Source: Rhodospirillales bacterium (GTDB lineage Bacteria; Pseudomonadota; Alphaproteobacteria; Rhodospirillales; JANQFP01). Taken from it: a stretch of DNA of 54,788 nucleotides. Position numbers and translations under genes: made by a program. The notes beneath the pieces were generated by a model that was given only the letters and a program-made list of their open reading frames with translations, was not told where the DNA came from and searched no databases. Location of the stretch: assembly GCA_028277795.1 (NCBI GenBank), contig JANQFP010000017.1, forward strand, positions 1-54,788. Reading direction: 5' to 3'. Shown piece by piece: positions 17,981 to 26,815 of the stretch. Each line of letters begins with the position of its first letter. Positions within the stretch are counted from its first letter, which is position 1.

Positions 17981-18652
17981 ATGCAAATCCTATTGGCCGA
18001 CGATCACACCCTTATCCGGGAAAACCTCGGGGCGTTCCTGAAGACCCTCGAGGAGGGGGTGACGGTGATCGAGGCGTCGTCGTTGCCGGAGGCGAGATCC
18101 ATCGCTGCCTCCCATCCGCGCTTCGATCTGATCATCCTGGACCTCAACATGCCGGGCATGAACGGTTTGCAGGGACTCACCGAGATGATCGAGCATCACC
18201 CCGATGTGCCGACGGTGATCCTGTCGGGGTCCATCGAGCGCGAGGACGTGGTCGGCGCGCTGAACCAGGGCGCCCGCGGCTATATCCCCAAGACCATCAG
18301 CGGCAAGGCCATGCTCAGCGCGGTGCGCCTGATCCTGTCGGGCGAGACCTACGTGCCGACCATCGCGCTGCCCGGGGGCGATGTTCCTTCGGTCGAACGC
18401 GGCGCGGACGCGCCGCCGGCCGATTCAGCGACCGGGACCCCGCTCGATGATCTGACTGCGCGCGAGCGCGAGGTGCTTTCCCTGCTGGTCAAGGGGCTGC
18501 CCAACAAGGCCATCGCCCGGGAACTGGACCTCAAGGAGATCACGGTCAAGGTGCACCTGCAGAACGTCTTCCGCAAACTCGGGGTGTCCAACCGGGCGCA
18601 GGCGGTGGCCAAGACCCTGGCCCTGAGCCGGGACGTCGGTCTGCCGTCCTGA
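17981..18652 (+). CDS. NarL/FixJ-family response regulator (REC-LuxR HTH)
   Basis: The ATG at 17981 gives 223 aa starting MQILLADDHTLIRENL; an upstream in-frame start at 17918 adds 21 residues of no recognisable family. The receiver has the DD pair, phospho-Asp in LDLNMPGMNG and the Lys in GYIPKTIS. The C-terminal HTH reads LTAREREVLSLLVKGLPNKAIA followed by TVKVHLQNVFRKLGVSN, the canonical LuxR/GerE pattern, so it is a DNA-binding transcription regulator. It is convergent with the large hybrid kinase gene, 36 bp apart. That kinase or its neighbour could be its phosphodonor, which is untested inference. Confidence 0.92.
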   Translation: MQILLADDHTLIRENLGAFLKTLEEGVTVIEASSLPEARSIAASHPRFDLIILDLNMPGMNGLQGLTEMIEHHPDVPTVILSGSIEREDVVGALNQGARGYIPKTISGKAMLSAVRLILSGETYVPTIALPGGDVPSVERGADAPPADSATGTPLDDLTAREREVLSLLVKGLPNKAIARELDLKEITVKVHLQNVFRKLGVSNRAQAVAKTLALSRDVGLPS

Positions 18653-18688
18653 CACGGAACAAAGAACACACCGTTTTCCGAAGCGCGC

Positions 18689-21600
18689 TCAACCGCCGTT
18701 GGTCACCCGATCGACGGCATCCTTCAGGTCCTGGAGTCGTACCGGTTTCTTGAGCACGGCGGCCGCGCCCTCGGCGACGATGTCCTGCTCGTCCCACAGG
18801 TTGGTGTGGCCGGTGGCGACGATGACCGGCACCTCGGCGCCACGCTTGCGCAGCTCGCGCAGCAGATCGTTGCCGTCCATCACCGGCATGCGCAGGTCGG
18901 TGATCACGACGTCGGCCCCCCATGCGCCCAGGCGATCGAGGGCCGCGGCGCCGTTGCCCACGGTATCGACCGCATAGCCTTTGTGCCTCAGGTAGTCGGC
19001 CATCCCATGGGCCGCCAGGTCCTCGTCTTCGACCACGAGGACGCGCACGGGGCCCTCGTGTGTCGGCGTCCCCTGCCCGGCCGCCGTCGCCGCCGCCGGG
19101 GACTCGGGCAGGGTCTCCGCCGCTTGGGGCGCCGCCGGCAGGGCGATCTCGAAGCGGGCGCCGTCGTTCACGTTGCTGACCGTCAGGCGGCCACCCATGC
19201 CGTGGACCAGGGTGAAGCTGATGGACAGTCCGAGGCCCGTTCCCTCGCCTTCCGCCTTGGTGGTGAAGAACGGGTCGAAGACGCGACCGAGGTCGTCCTC
19301 GGCGATGCCGCCGCCGTTGTCGCACACCGCGATGACCACCATGCCGTTGGCGGCATCGTCGATGACCTCGACGGTCACGGTGGGGACGAAATCGGCGCCG
19401 CCGTCGGCGGCCGCCGTCAACACGGCATCGCGGGCGTTGTTGAGGAGATTGAGTAGGACCTGCTCCAGGCGCAACGGGCGGCCGGACACCGCCGCGCAGG
19501 TGACGGGCAGCGCCTGCTCCATTCGGATGCCCGCCAACCGGAACTGATCGGCCAGCAGGTCGACGGCGCTGGCCAGCGGCCATCGGGGATCGAAGGTCTG
19601 CGGCTCCTCGTCGCGTTCCTTGCGGCTGAACAGGCGCATGTGACCGATGATTTCCGCCATGCGTTCCGTCTGTCCGCCGATGGTCTCCAGCTTGCTCCTC
19701 AGAACCGCGGGATCGAGCCGCTGTTCGTCCATGGACAGAAGACAGAACTCGGCGGCCATGGAGATGACGCTGAGCGGCTGATTGAGCTCGTGGGCCATGC
19801 CCGAGGCCATTTCACCGAGGGTCGCCATCTTCGCCGTCTGGGCCAACTGCTGCTGCGTCAACCGGGCCTCGGTGACGTCGGTGACCGACGACAGGATCAC
19901 CGTGTCGCCGCCGTATTCGACGCCCTGGCTCGATACCAGGACCCAGCGCACGGTGCCGTCGGCATGCCTGAACCGGGTCTCCACGGCACCGGTGGCATGT
20001 GCTCTGGGAGCGGCGATGACGGCCGGAGTGTCCTTCGGTTCGTAGCACAGCGTCCTGACGTCACGGCCCGCCAGGTCTTCGGCCGAAACGCCGACCAGCG
20101 TGCTCAGGGCGCGGTTGGCGAAAAGGACCACGCTGTCCGCCTCGCGGACCATCATGATTCCCACGGGCGACGTCTGGGCGATGACCCGGAAGCGGGTCTC
20201 GCTTTGGCGGAGGGCCTCCTCGGCGCGTTTGCGCGCCGTGATGTCGCGCCCGACGGCGGCAATGCCTTCGACCTCGCCGTTCTGGCCGCGCAGCGGCAGG
20301 AACACGGTGGCCATGTACCGCTCGTGGTCGTCGGGAAAGGCGATCCATTGCTCCAGCCTGGCCTCTTCGCCGCCCAGGCACGCATCCAGGTGCGGCCGCA
20401 GGCAGCTTTCGAAGAACGCGTCGCTCACCGCCGCCCTGACCCCCGTGCCGCCGACGTTGTCGCCGTCGACCCCATGCGCCTGCGCATAGGCTCGGTTGAC
20501 GTAGCGGTAGACGTATTCCACGGGGCCACCGGTCGCGGCGGGGGCGAAGAAGGCGACCTGCTCGGGGATGGCGTCGAGAATACGCTGGCTGAGCCGCAGG
20601 ATCTCTTCGGCCTGTTTGCGATCGGTGATGTCGCGGATGACACCGATGTAGAAACGGTGGCCGTCCCGCTGCAGGATGCTGATCGTCAATTCCACCGGGA
20701 AGACCGATCCGTCCTTGCGCCGCCCCTCCACCTCGCGGCCGCCGCCCAGCACCGAAATGTCGACCTGACCCCTCGCCAGCCGGTCGAGATGGCCATCATG
20801 AACGGCGCGGGACGACTCGGGGATGAGGACGTGGACGTTCTTGCCGATCACCTCGTCGGCGGTGTAGCCGAACAGGCTTTCGGCCGCCGGATTGAAGGTG
20901 TCGATGGCGCCGCTTTCGTCGATGGCCACGATGCCGTCGCGGACCGTGTCCATGATGCCGCGCAGGCGCTCCTCGCTGTCGCGCACCGCGAGTTCCGCCC
21001 GTTTCCGCGCGGTGACGTTGGCGCGGATGATGGCGGTGCCGCCGTCACGGGTCCGGTATTCGCGGATCTCGATCCATTGGCCGCCGCGGAACCGGTGCTC
21101 ATGAACCCGGTCCGAGGACCGATGGATGGCCATGCGCTCGCGCACCCACTCCTCGGCCCGGCCGCGGGCATCGACCACATCGCCCCGTTCCGCCAGGACC
21201 CGCGCCAACTCCTCGAACCGAACGCCGGGCACCAGCATGTGGGAAACCCCAGAGAACGCCTGGGTGTAGTTCTCGTTGCACAGCACGAACCGGTCGTCGG
21301 CATCGAACAGGGCGAAGCCGTCGGCGATGCTTTCGATGGCGTCCTGCAACCGGGTCTCCGCCGCCACCTGTTCGGTGACGTTGGTCGCCGTGCCCCGGTA
21401 GCCCTGGAAGGTCCCATTTTCGTCGTAGACGGGGACGCCGTTGACGCTCACGAAGCAGTCCTCGCCGCTATCGGAGGTCACGAGGTATCGAAAATCCTTG
21501 AACGGCCGCCGTGCAAGAAGGTCTTTCCGGTGCTGCATCCACACCGGGTCGTCGTCGTCGCCTTTGGCGAACTCCTGGCGCGTCTTGCCGACGATGGATT

Positions 21601-22654
21601 GCCGGCTGACTCCGGCGACGAACTCTTGGGGTTGTGACAGCCAGTTGAACCGCAGGTCCGGGCCCATTTCCCAGAACCAGTCGGACGCCGACTCGGCGAA
21701 GTCCCGGAAGCGGTTCTCGTTGGTTCTGATGGCCGCTTCGGCCGCCTCCAGGTCGGCGACCGTGGCGCGCAGGCGAGCGTTGAGGGCGACCACCGCCCGG
21801 TAATGCCATGCCAGGAGGGCGATGGTGCCCATGACGATGACCAAACCCATGGCGGCGAGAATGCGCCGCGGCGTCCAGTAGGGAGGGGCCTCCTGGTACC
21901 ACGTGGTGTAGATGCGGCGGTATTCGGGCGACCGCAGCACTCGGGCGATGATGGGGTCGAACCGGTCGAGCAGGGCACGGTCCTCCTTGCGGACGACCAT
22001 CGCCCGTTTGAACTCGCGCACCGGCTCGCCTACGACCTTAATGAGGTCGGCGACCCCGGCTTCGCGGGCTCGCTTCCACACCACGCCTTCCGACAGGATG
22101 AGGGCATCCGCCGCGCCGCCGATCAGGGCGAACAGGGCTTCGGAGACCTTGTCGAAGGTGACCGGGCGGATGGCGACGCCGGCCGCCAGCGACTCCGTCG
22201 GCAGGGTCTTGTCGACCAGGGCCACCGGCCGGCCGGCCAGGTCCTCGAGGCCGTCGATGTCCGTCGCCGTGGTGCGGACGAAGACCAGGATGCGGTCGGT
22301 CTGGACCGGCATGCCGAACGCGAACTCGGCCATCCGCGCCTCCGTCACCGCCAGCATGGGGATGAGGTCGGCATCTCCTCGCCGCAGCGCCTCGAAGGTG
22401 TCGGCGAATGTCTCCTCGACCCGGTAGGTCAACGTGACCCCGGCCCGCCGCGCCACTTCGTTCATCAACTGGACGCCGAACCCGCCCGCGCCGCCCTGCC
22501 CGTCGGGCTGGTAGAGGGGTGGCCACGACCGTGGGACCGCCGCCGTCATCGGCGTGGTCGCAGGCGGTTCGGCCGACGCCACGACCGTCCAAAGACAGGC
22601 CGTAACCATCGCCGCCGCCAGCGCCGTGGGCGCCAGGCGGCCGGTGGGGCTCAT
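18689..22654 (-). CDS. Hybrid sensor kinase: periplasmic SBP3-type sensor, five PAS domains, HisKA, HATPase, REC
   Basis: I placed the start at 22654, where MSPTGRLAP begins a signal peptide (LAAAMVTACLWTVVASAE) and AGGAGGGG lies 6 bp upstream; a longer open frame upstream is antisense noise. Of 1321 aa, about 40-255 resemble a family 3 solute-binding protein (FGVQLMNEVARRAGVTLTY, DADLIPMLAVTEARMAEF). A membrane helix follows near 262-284. Five PAS-like domains start near 314, 436, 562, 690 and 815. The kinase core has MASGMAHELNQPLSVI (His near 953), NLLNNARDAV and FTTKAEGEGTGLGLS. The final domain (about 1203-1318) is a receiver with VITDLRMPVMDG and LKKPVR. It probably senses a small amino-acid-like or organic ligand in the periplasm and integrates cytoplasmic cues. 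Confidence 0.9.
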   Translation of the reverse strand: MSPTGRLAPTALAAAMVTACLWTVVASAEPPATTPMTAAVPRSWPPLYQPDGQGGAGGFGVQLMNEVARRAGVTLTYRVEETFADTFEALRRGDADLIPMLAVTEARMAEFAFGMPVQTDRILVFVRTTATDIDGLEDLAGRPVALVDKTLPTESLAAGVAIRPVTFDKVSEALFALIGGAADALILSEGVVWKRAREAGVADLIKVVGEPVREFKRAMVVRKEDRALLDRFDPIIARVLRSPEYRRIYTTWYQEAPPYWTPRRILAAMGLVIVMGTIALLAWHYRAVVALNARLRATVADLEAAEAAIRTNENRFRDFAESASDWFWEMGPDLRFNWLSQPQEFVAGVSRQSIVGKTRQEFAKGDDDDPVWMQHRKDLLARRPFKDFRYLVTSDSGEDCFVSVNGVPVYDENGTFQGYRGTATNVTEQVAAETRLQDAIESIADGFALFDADDRFVLCNENYTQAFSGVSHMLVPGVRFEELARVLAERGDVVDARGRAEEWVRERMAIHRSSDRVHEHRFRGGQWIEIREYRTRDGGTAIIRANVTARKRAELAVRDSEERLRGIMDTVRDGIVAIDESGAIDTFNPAAESLFGYTADEVIGKNVHVLIPESSRAVHDGHLDRLARGQVDISVLGGGREVEGRRKDGSVFPVELTISILQRDGHRFYIGVIRDITDRKQAEEILRLSQRILDAIPEQVAFFAPAATGGPVEYVYRYVNRAYAQAHGVDGDNVGGTGVRAAVSDAFFESCLRPHLDACLGGEEARLEQWIAFPDDHERYMATVFLPLRGQNGEVEGIAAVGRDITARKRAEEALRQSETRFRVIAQTSPVGIMMVREADSVVLFANRALSTLVGVSAEDLAGRDVRTLCYEPKDTPAVIAAPRAHATGAVETRFRHADGTVRWVLVSSQGVEYGGDTVILSSVTDVTEARLTQQQLAQTAKMATLGEMASGMAHELNQPLSVISMAAEFCLLSMDEQRLDPAVLRSKLETIGGQTERMAEIIGHMRLFSRKERDEEPQTFDPRWPLASAVDLLADQFRLAGIRMEQALPVTCAAVSGRPLRLEQVLLNLLNNARDAVLTAAADGGADFVPTVTVEVIDDAANGMVVIAVCDNGGGIAEDDLGRVFDPFFTTKAEGEGTGLGLSISFTLVHGMGGRLTVSNVNDGARFEIALPAAPQAAETLPESPAAATAAGQGTPTHEGPVRVLVVEDEDLAAHGMADYLRHKGYAVDTVGNGAAALDRLGAWGADVVITDLRMPVMDGNDLLRELRKRGAEVPVIVATGHTNLWDEQDIVAEGAAAVLKKPVRLQDLKDAVDRVTNGG

Positions 22655-22660
22655 GGCCTT

Positions 22661-22668
22661 CCCCTCCT
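22661..22668 (-). promoter_or_regulatory. Ribosome binding site deciding the hybrid kinase start
   Basis: Read leftward the sequence is AGGAGGGG, 6 bp before the ATG at 22654. It is one of the strongest Shine-Dalgarno sequences in the window and settles the start at the signal peptide. Confidence 0.8.
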
Positions 22669-22733
22669 GTCCCGTGTATGGCCGGGGCCGGCCCGTATGT
22701 GGCGTGCCAATCCTATTGTACACCCGCTTTCTG

Positions 22734-25700
22734 CTATGTCGCCCCTGCCGGCTCATGCGGCGGGTCGCCGGGCGCCGTGCCGTCATCCGGGGCGGGGGCA
22801 CCGTTTCGGCAGACGTCGGGGCACAGCGCGCACACCGCGTCCGGGACCTCCCGCCGGTCGCCGCCGGCCGGCAACACGATGGTGAACTCGGCGCCGCCGT
22901 TGACGTTGGCGGCGGCAATGGTGCCACCCATCTCCTTGACGATGCCGTAGCTGATGGACAGGCCGAGCCCGGTCCCTTCGCCGACCTGCTTGGTGGTGAA
23001 GAAGGGTTCGAACACCCGGTCGAGGAACTCGGACGGAATGCCGCCGCCGCTGTCGCGCACCGACAGGCGCAGTTGTCCGCGCTCGGGTCCGTCGGCCAGG
23101 TGGACGTCGATGCGATCGGACGTTTCGGTGCCCAGGCGCTGGCGTTTGTCCCGGATGGCATCGCGGCTGTTGGCCAGCAAGTTGATCAGGATCTGCTCCA
23201 TCTGGACTCCCCGCCCGCGGACCAGGCGGGCGGACGGGGGCAGGTGGAACCCGACGGCGATCTGGTTGAGCCGCAACTGCTCCTGGATCATCGAGGCGGC
23301 TGCGAGCACGGCATAACGCAGGCACACCGTCTCCGACGCTTCGTCTGGTCGCCGCCCGAAGGCGCGCACGTGCTCGATGATCGCCGCCGCCCGGTCGGTC
23401 TGCCGGGAGATGCGGTCGAGCTTGGAGGCCAGCACCGCGGCCGGGACCGCGTCCTCGGCCAGCAGCTCGCGCGTGCTGTCGGCGGCCATGCGGATGACGC
23501 TGAGGGGCTGGTTGAGCTCATGGGCGATGCCGGTGGCCATCTCGCCGAGGGAGGCCAGGGTCGACATGTGCATGAGCTGGGCCTGGGTCTCCTTGGTCTT
23601 GGTGATGTCCTCCTCGACTCCGAGGAAATGGGTCACGGTCCCGTCGCCGTCGCGGATGGGGGCGATGGTGGCCCCGGCGACGAAGATGTCGCCGTTCTTC
23701 TTCCTGTTGCGCAGCTCGCCGTGCCACTCGCGCCCGGCGGTGATGGTGGCCCACAGGTCCGCATAGGTCTCGGCCGGCATTTGACCCGACTTGAGGATGC
23801 GGGGGTTCCTGCCGACCACGTCCTCCGGCCGGTAGCCGGTCACCTCGTAGAACCGCGGGTTGGCGTACTCGATGGCGCCGTCGGTGTCGGTGATGACGAC
23901 CATGGCCGGGCTTTGTTCCACGGCCCGCGACAGCTTGCGGACGTCTTCCTCGGCACGGCGTTGCTCGGTGATGTCCTGAACCGTGCCGGTCATGCGCACC
24001 GGGATGCCTGAGTCGTCGAACGAAACCTCGGCTTCCTCGTGGACGATGCGCTCGGTGCCGTCGGGCAGGACGATGCGGTGGTCGAGACTGTATGGGACGT
24101 CGGCGTACAGGGCCGCCTTCACCGCGGTCTCCACCAGCTCCCGGTCGTCCGGGTGGACGGTGGCCAGGAAGGCGTCGTAGGTCGCCACCGTGGCCCCCGG
24201 CTCCAGGCCGAAGATGCGGTAGGTCTGGTCGGACCACGACAGGGCGTTGCCGACCACGTCCAGGTCCCAGCTTCCCAGGCGGGCGATGCGCTGGGCGTCG
24301 GCCAGGCTGGCCTGGCTGCGGCGCAGGGTCTCGGCGGCGATCTCACGGGCGGTGACGTCACGGCGGATGATCACGGTGCCGCCTTCGCGGGTCCGGGATT
24401 CGTGAATCTCGAACCGGCGGCCGTCGGTGTATCGGCGCACCTGAAAGCGCCCGCCGGTGCGGTGCCAGGCCATGCGCTCTTCGATCCATTCCTCGCGCCG
24501 GCCTTCGGCATCGAGGATCATGCCGCTGTTTGCGGCCGCCCGCACGACCTCGACGAAGGGCACGCCGGGCGCCAGCACGTCGCCGGCCCAGGGCATTCCG
24601 CGCCGGTAGTTGGCGTTCCAAAGCACCAGACGGTCGCCGGCATCGCACAGGGCGAAGCCGTCGGCGATGCTTTCGATGGCATCGTGGAGGCGGGCCTGTG
24701 CGAGGACGACATCGGCCTTGGCGTGCACCCGCGCGGTGATGTCCGACCCGATGCCGCGGAACCCCTGGAATGCGCCCCGGTCGTCGAACATGGGCACGCC
24801 GCTGATGCTGCAGAAAACCTCCGCGCCGGCATCGTTGCGCGCCCGGAAGCGCAGGTCCTTGAACGGCCGGTGCCCCTCCAGGTCGTCGACGGAGCCATCG
24901 CCGCCCTCGTTGCCGAGAGGACCTTCGGCGAGGTCGCCGTGGGTGCGGCCGATGATGCGGCCGGGCGCGATGCCGAGGATGCGCTCGAAGGTCTCGGAAA
25001 CGTACGTGCAGCGCAGGTCCGGCCCGGTCTCCCAGAACCAGTCCGAGGCGGCGCCGGCGAAGTCCCGGAACCGCTGCTCGCTCGCCTGCAGGGCCACCTC
25101 CTGCCGCTTGAGGCCCGTGGTGTCGCGGCCCACGCATTGCGCCTCGACCATGCGTCCGCGGCCGTCGAAGAAGGCGCGGGTATGCCAAGCCTGCCAGCGT
25201 TCCTCGCCGTCGGCCGACAGGACGCGGCGCTCATCGTAGGCCATCGGGTAGCCCGGCGTGAGCCCGGCCAGGGTGTGGACGATGACCCGCCACTCCCCGC
25301 GCAGGGCCGGGTCCGACAGCTTGGCGCCGGAGAGGTCCCGGGTCCGGCATCCGTAGTGGGCGGCGAAGGCGCTGTTGAGGAAGGTCAGGGTGCCGTCGGG
25401 GGTGAAACGGCAGACCATCTCCGCCTGATCGTCGATGACCGTCTGCAACTGCTCGCGGGTGCGGCGCACGGTGAGCGCCGCCGCCAGCACCGAGAGGACA
25501 GTGAGGGCGATGCCGAGGACCAGCGCCACCACGGCCAGGCGGCGGCCGAAGCCGGCGCTCTCGGCGAGCAGGACCGTGTGGGAGGCGACCGCACCGGCGA
25601 GCAGGAAGCGGTCCGGGTTCAGGGGGTCGAAATGGAGCCGATGGGCGACCATGCCCACGTTCCGGTCGGCGAAATCGAAGAAGGCCGCGCCCCCGGTCGT

Positions 25701-26696
25701 GCGGGCCTCGAGCACCGAGCGGCTGACCGGATAGTCGTCCTGGACCCGCGCCCGGCGCTCGAACTCGAAGGCGAACTCCTTGCCCGGATCGGGATGGAGC
25801 AGGTAGTCGCCGCGCTGGTTGGCGATGAAGTAGGTGATGCCGTCGGGACTGTCGCGGAAACCCCGGGCGAGTTCATGGAACATGGCGTTGATGATGACGA
25901 TCCCGAACGGCGTTCCGTCCGCGGCGGTGACCGGTGTTGCGATACGGACGACGGGGACGGCGGGCACCTGGATGCGGCCGTGCTCGCGGTTGAGATCGAT
26001 CGGCGACACATAGACCGGCCCCTGCGTCAGGGCCAGGGTCTCGGCCACGTAATAGCGGTCTCCCTTCCGTTGCAGGTCGGCCTCGGGCACGATGGAGACG
26101 CGGTCTCCGAGCCGCTCGGCCCGGGCGATCTCGCGGCCGCCGTCGGCGACGCCGATCAATCGCGCCTGCAGGAGGTCCGCCCGGTTGCGCAGCAGGGTGG
26201 CCAGCAACTCCCCCAGACGATCCCGCCACGTCCCGACGGTCGCGTTTTCCCGCGCGTCGCCACCGCCCGCCTGGGCGGCGCCCATCAGGCCGCGGACCTC
26301 GCGCGATTGGGCCAGGATCAGGACATCCTGCCGGTAGCGGTCGATGGCCGTCTCAAGGGACTTGGTCTCACGGACCACGTCGGCGGCGAGGGTGCGGAAG
26401 GACTGCCCGGTCAGCAGGGCGCCGGCGTCGCGATACGCCAGATAGGCGATACCCGCCACCCCGAGGCCCGTGATGGCCAGAGACAGAAGGCCGATCCGCA
26501 AGGGGAGCGTGTACCGCACCGTCGGGCCTATGGGCCGGGCCCGGTGGACCCAGGCGGCGGCATGGTCGGCTCGGTCCCTGGCCGCTGCCGGGCCGTCGTC
26601 CGCACTTCGACGCCACATGCCCGACGGGCCGGCGCGCGCCACCCGCCGGCCGTCAGGGGAACCGCTTCCGTCCCGTTGCCGGTCATTCTCGACCAC
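22734..26696 (-). CDS. Membrane sensor histidine kinase with periplasmic sensor and five PAS domains
   Basis: The frame starts at a GTG (26696) and gives 1320 aa; an internal ATG 26 codons later is possible. Membrane helices lie at about 65-89 (GLLSLAITGLGVAGIAYLAY) and 377-400, enclosing a roughly 280-residue periplasmic region that resembles a double-Cache-type sensor by size and position (LGDRVSIVPEADLQRKGDRY). Five PAS-like domains start near 415, 540, 675, 805 and 920. The kinase core has MATGIAHELNQPLSVI (His near 1057), NLLANSRDAI, RDSGGGIPSE and GEGTGLGLSIS. There is no receiver domain. The tail has CALCPDVC near residue 1294, an unusual Cys cluster. Shared phrases such as ASDWFWE and IESIADGFAL show it is a paralogue of the kinase 79 bp downstream. 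Confidence 0.88.
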   Translation of the reverse strand: MVENDRQRDGSGSPDGRRVARAGPSGMWRRSADDGPAAARDRADHAAAWVHRARPIGPTVRYTLPLRIGLLSLAITGLGVAGIAYLAYRDAGALLTGQSFRTLAADVVRETKSLETAIDRYRQDVLILAQSREVRGLMGAAQAGGGDARENATVGTWRDRLGELLATLLRNRADLLQARLIGVADGGREIARAERLGDRVSIVPEADLQRKGDRYYVAETLALTQGPVYVSPIDLNREHGRIQVPAVPVVRIATPVTAADGTPFGIVIINAMFHELARGFRDSPDGITYFIANQRGDYLLHPDPGKEFAFEFERRARVQDDYPVSRSVLEARTTGGAAFFDFADRNVGMVAHRLHFDPLNPDRFLLAGAVASHTVLLAESAGFGRRLAVVALVLGIALTVLSVLAAALTVRRTREQLQTVIDDQAEMVCRFTPDGTLTFLNSAFAAHYGCRTRDLSGAKLSDPALRGEWRVIVHTLAGLTPGYPMAYDERRVLSADGEERWQAWHTRAFFDGRGRMVEAQCVGRDTTGLKRQEVALQASEQRFRDFAGAASDWFWETGPDLRCTYVSETFERILGIAPGRIIGRTHGDLAEGPLGNEGGDGSVDDLEGHRPFKDLRFRARNDAGAEVFCSISGVPMFDDRGAFQGFRGIGSDITARVHAKADVVLAQARLHDAIESIADGFALCDAGDRLVLWNANYRRGMPWAGDVLAPGVPFVEVVRAAANSGMILDAEGRREEWIEERMAWHRTGGRFQVRRYTDGRRFEIHESRTREGGTVIIRRDVTAREIAAETLRRSQASLADAQRIARLGSWDLDVVGNALSWSDQTYRIFGLEPGATVATYDAFLATVHPDDRELVETAVKAALYADVPYSLDHRIVLPDGTERIVHEEAEVSFDDSGIPVRMTGTVQDITEQRRAEEDVRKLSRAVEQSPAMVVITDTDGAIEYANPRFYEVTGYRPEDVVGRNPRILKSGQMPAETYADLWATITAGREWHGELRNRKKNGDIFVAGATIAPIRDGDGTVTHFLGVEEDITKTKETQAQLMHMSTLASLGEMATGIAHELNQPLSVIRMAADSTRELLAEDAVPAAVLASKLDRISRQTDRAAAIIEHVRAFGRRPDEASETVCLRYAVLAAASMIQEQLRLNQIAVGFHLPPSARLVRGRGVQMEQILINLLANSRDAIRDKRQRLGTETSDRIDVHLADGPERGQLRLSVRDSGGGIPSEFLDRVFEPFFTTKQVGEGTGLGLSISYGIVKEMGGTIAAANVNGGAEFTIVLPAGGDRREVPDAVCALCPDVCRNGAPAPDDGTAPGDPPHEPAGAT

Positions 26697-26750
26697 CCGG
26701 ATACAACCCCTAGATAGTATCCGAGTGCGGATTCAATAGGAATTATGCTT

Positions 26751-26783
26751 ACGGTTACGGCGCTTATACCAAAGGATAACCGT
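26751..26783. repeat. 7-bp inverted repeat in the glgB-kinase spacer
   Basis: ACGGTTA (26751-26757) and TAACCGT (26777-26783) are perfect complements around a 19-nt loop. The spacer (26697-26815) lies after the leftward glgB-like stop and before the leftward kinase start. There is no T-tract, so it is a weak terminator candidate or an operator. Confidence 0.3.
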
Positions 26784-26815
26784 TGCGCCGCGCCACCATT
26801 CGGGTCGGCCGGCCG

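Noticed and set aside
22655-23161. Extension of the hybrid kinase frame upstream of 22654
   Set aside because: The extra 169 residues are antisense-like Ser/Pro/Arg-rich sequence overlapping the other kinase gene; signal peptide and AGGAGGGG mark the true start.
24039-26717. 892-codon open frame antisense to the PAS kinase
   Set aside because: It mirrors the real gene, has no recognisable domain, and such frames arise from high third-position GC. The kinase strand carries clear PAS, HisKA and ATPase motifs.
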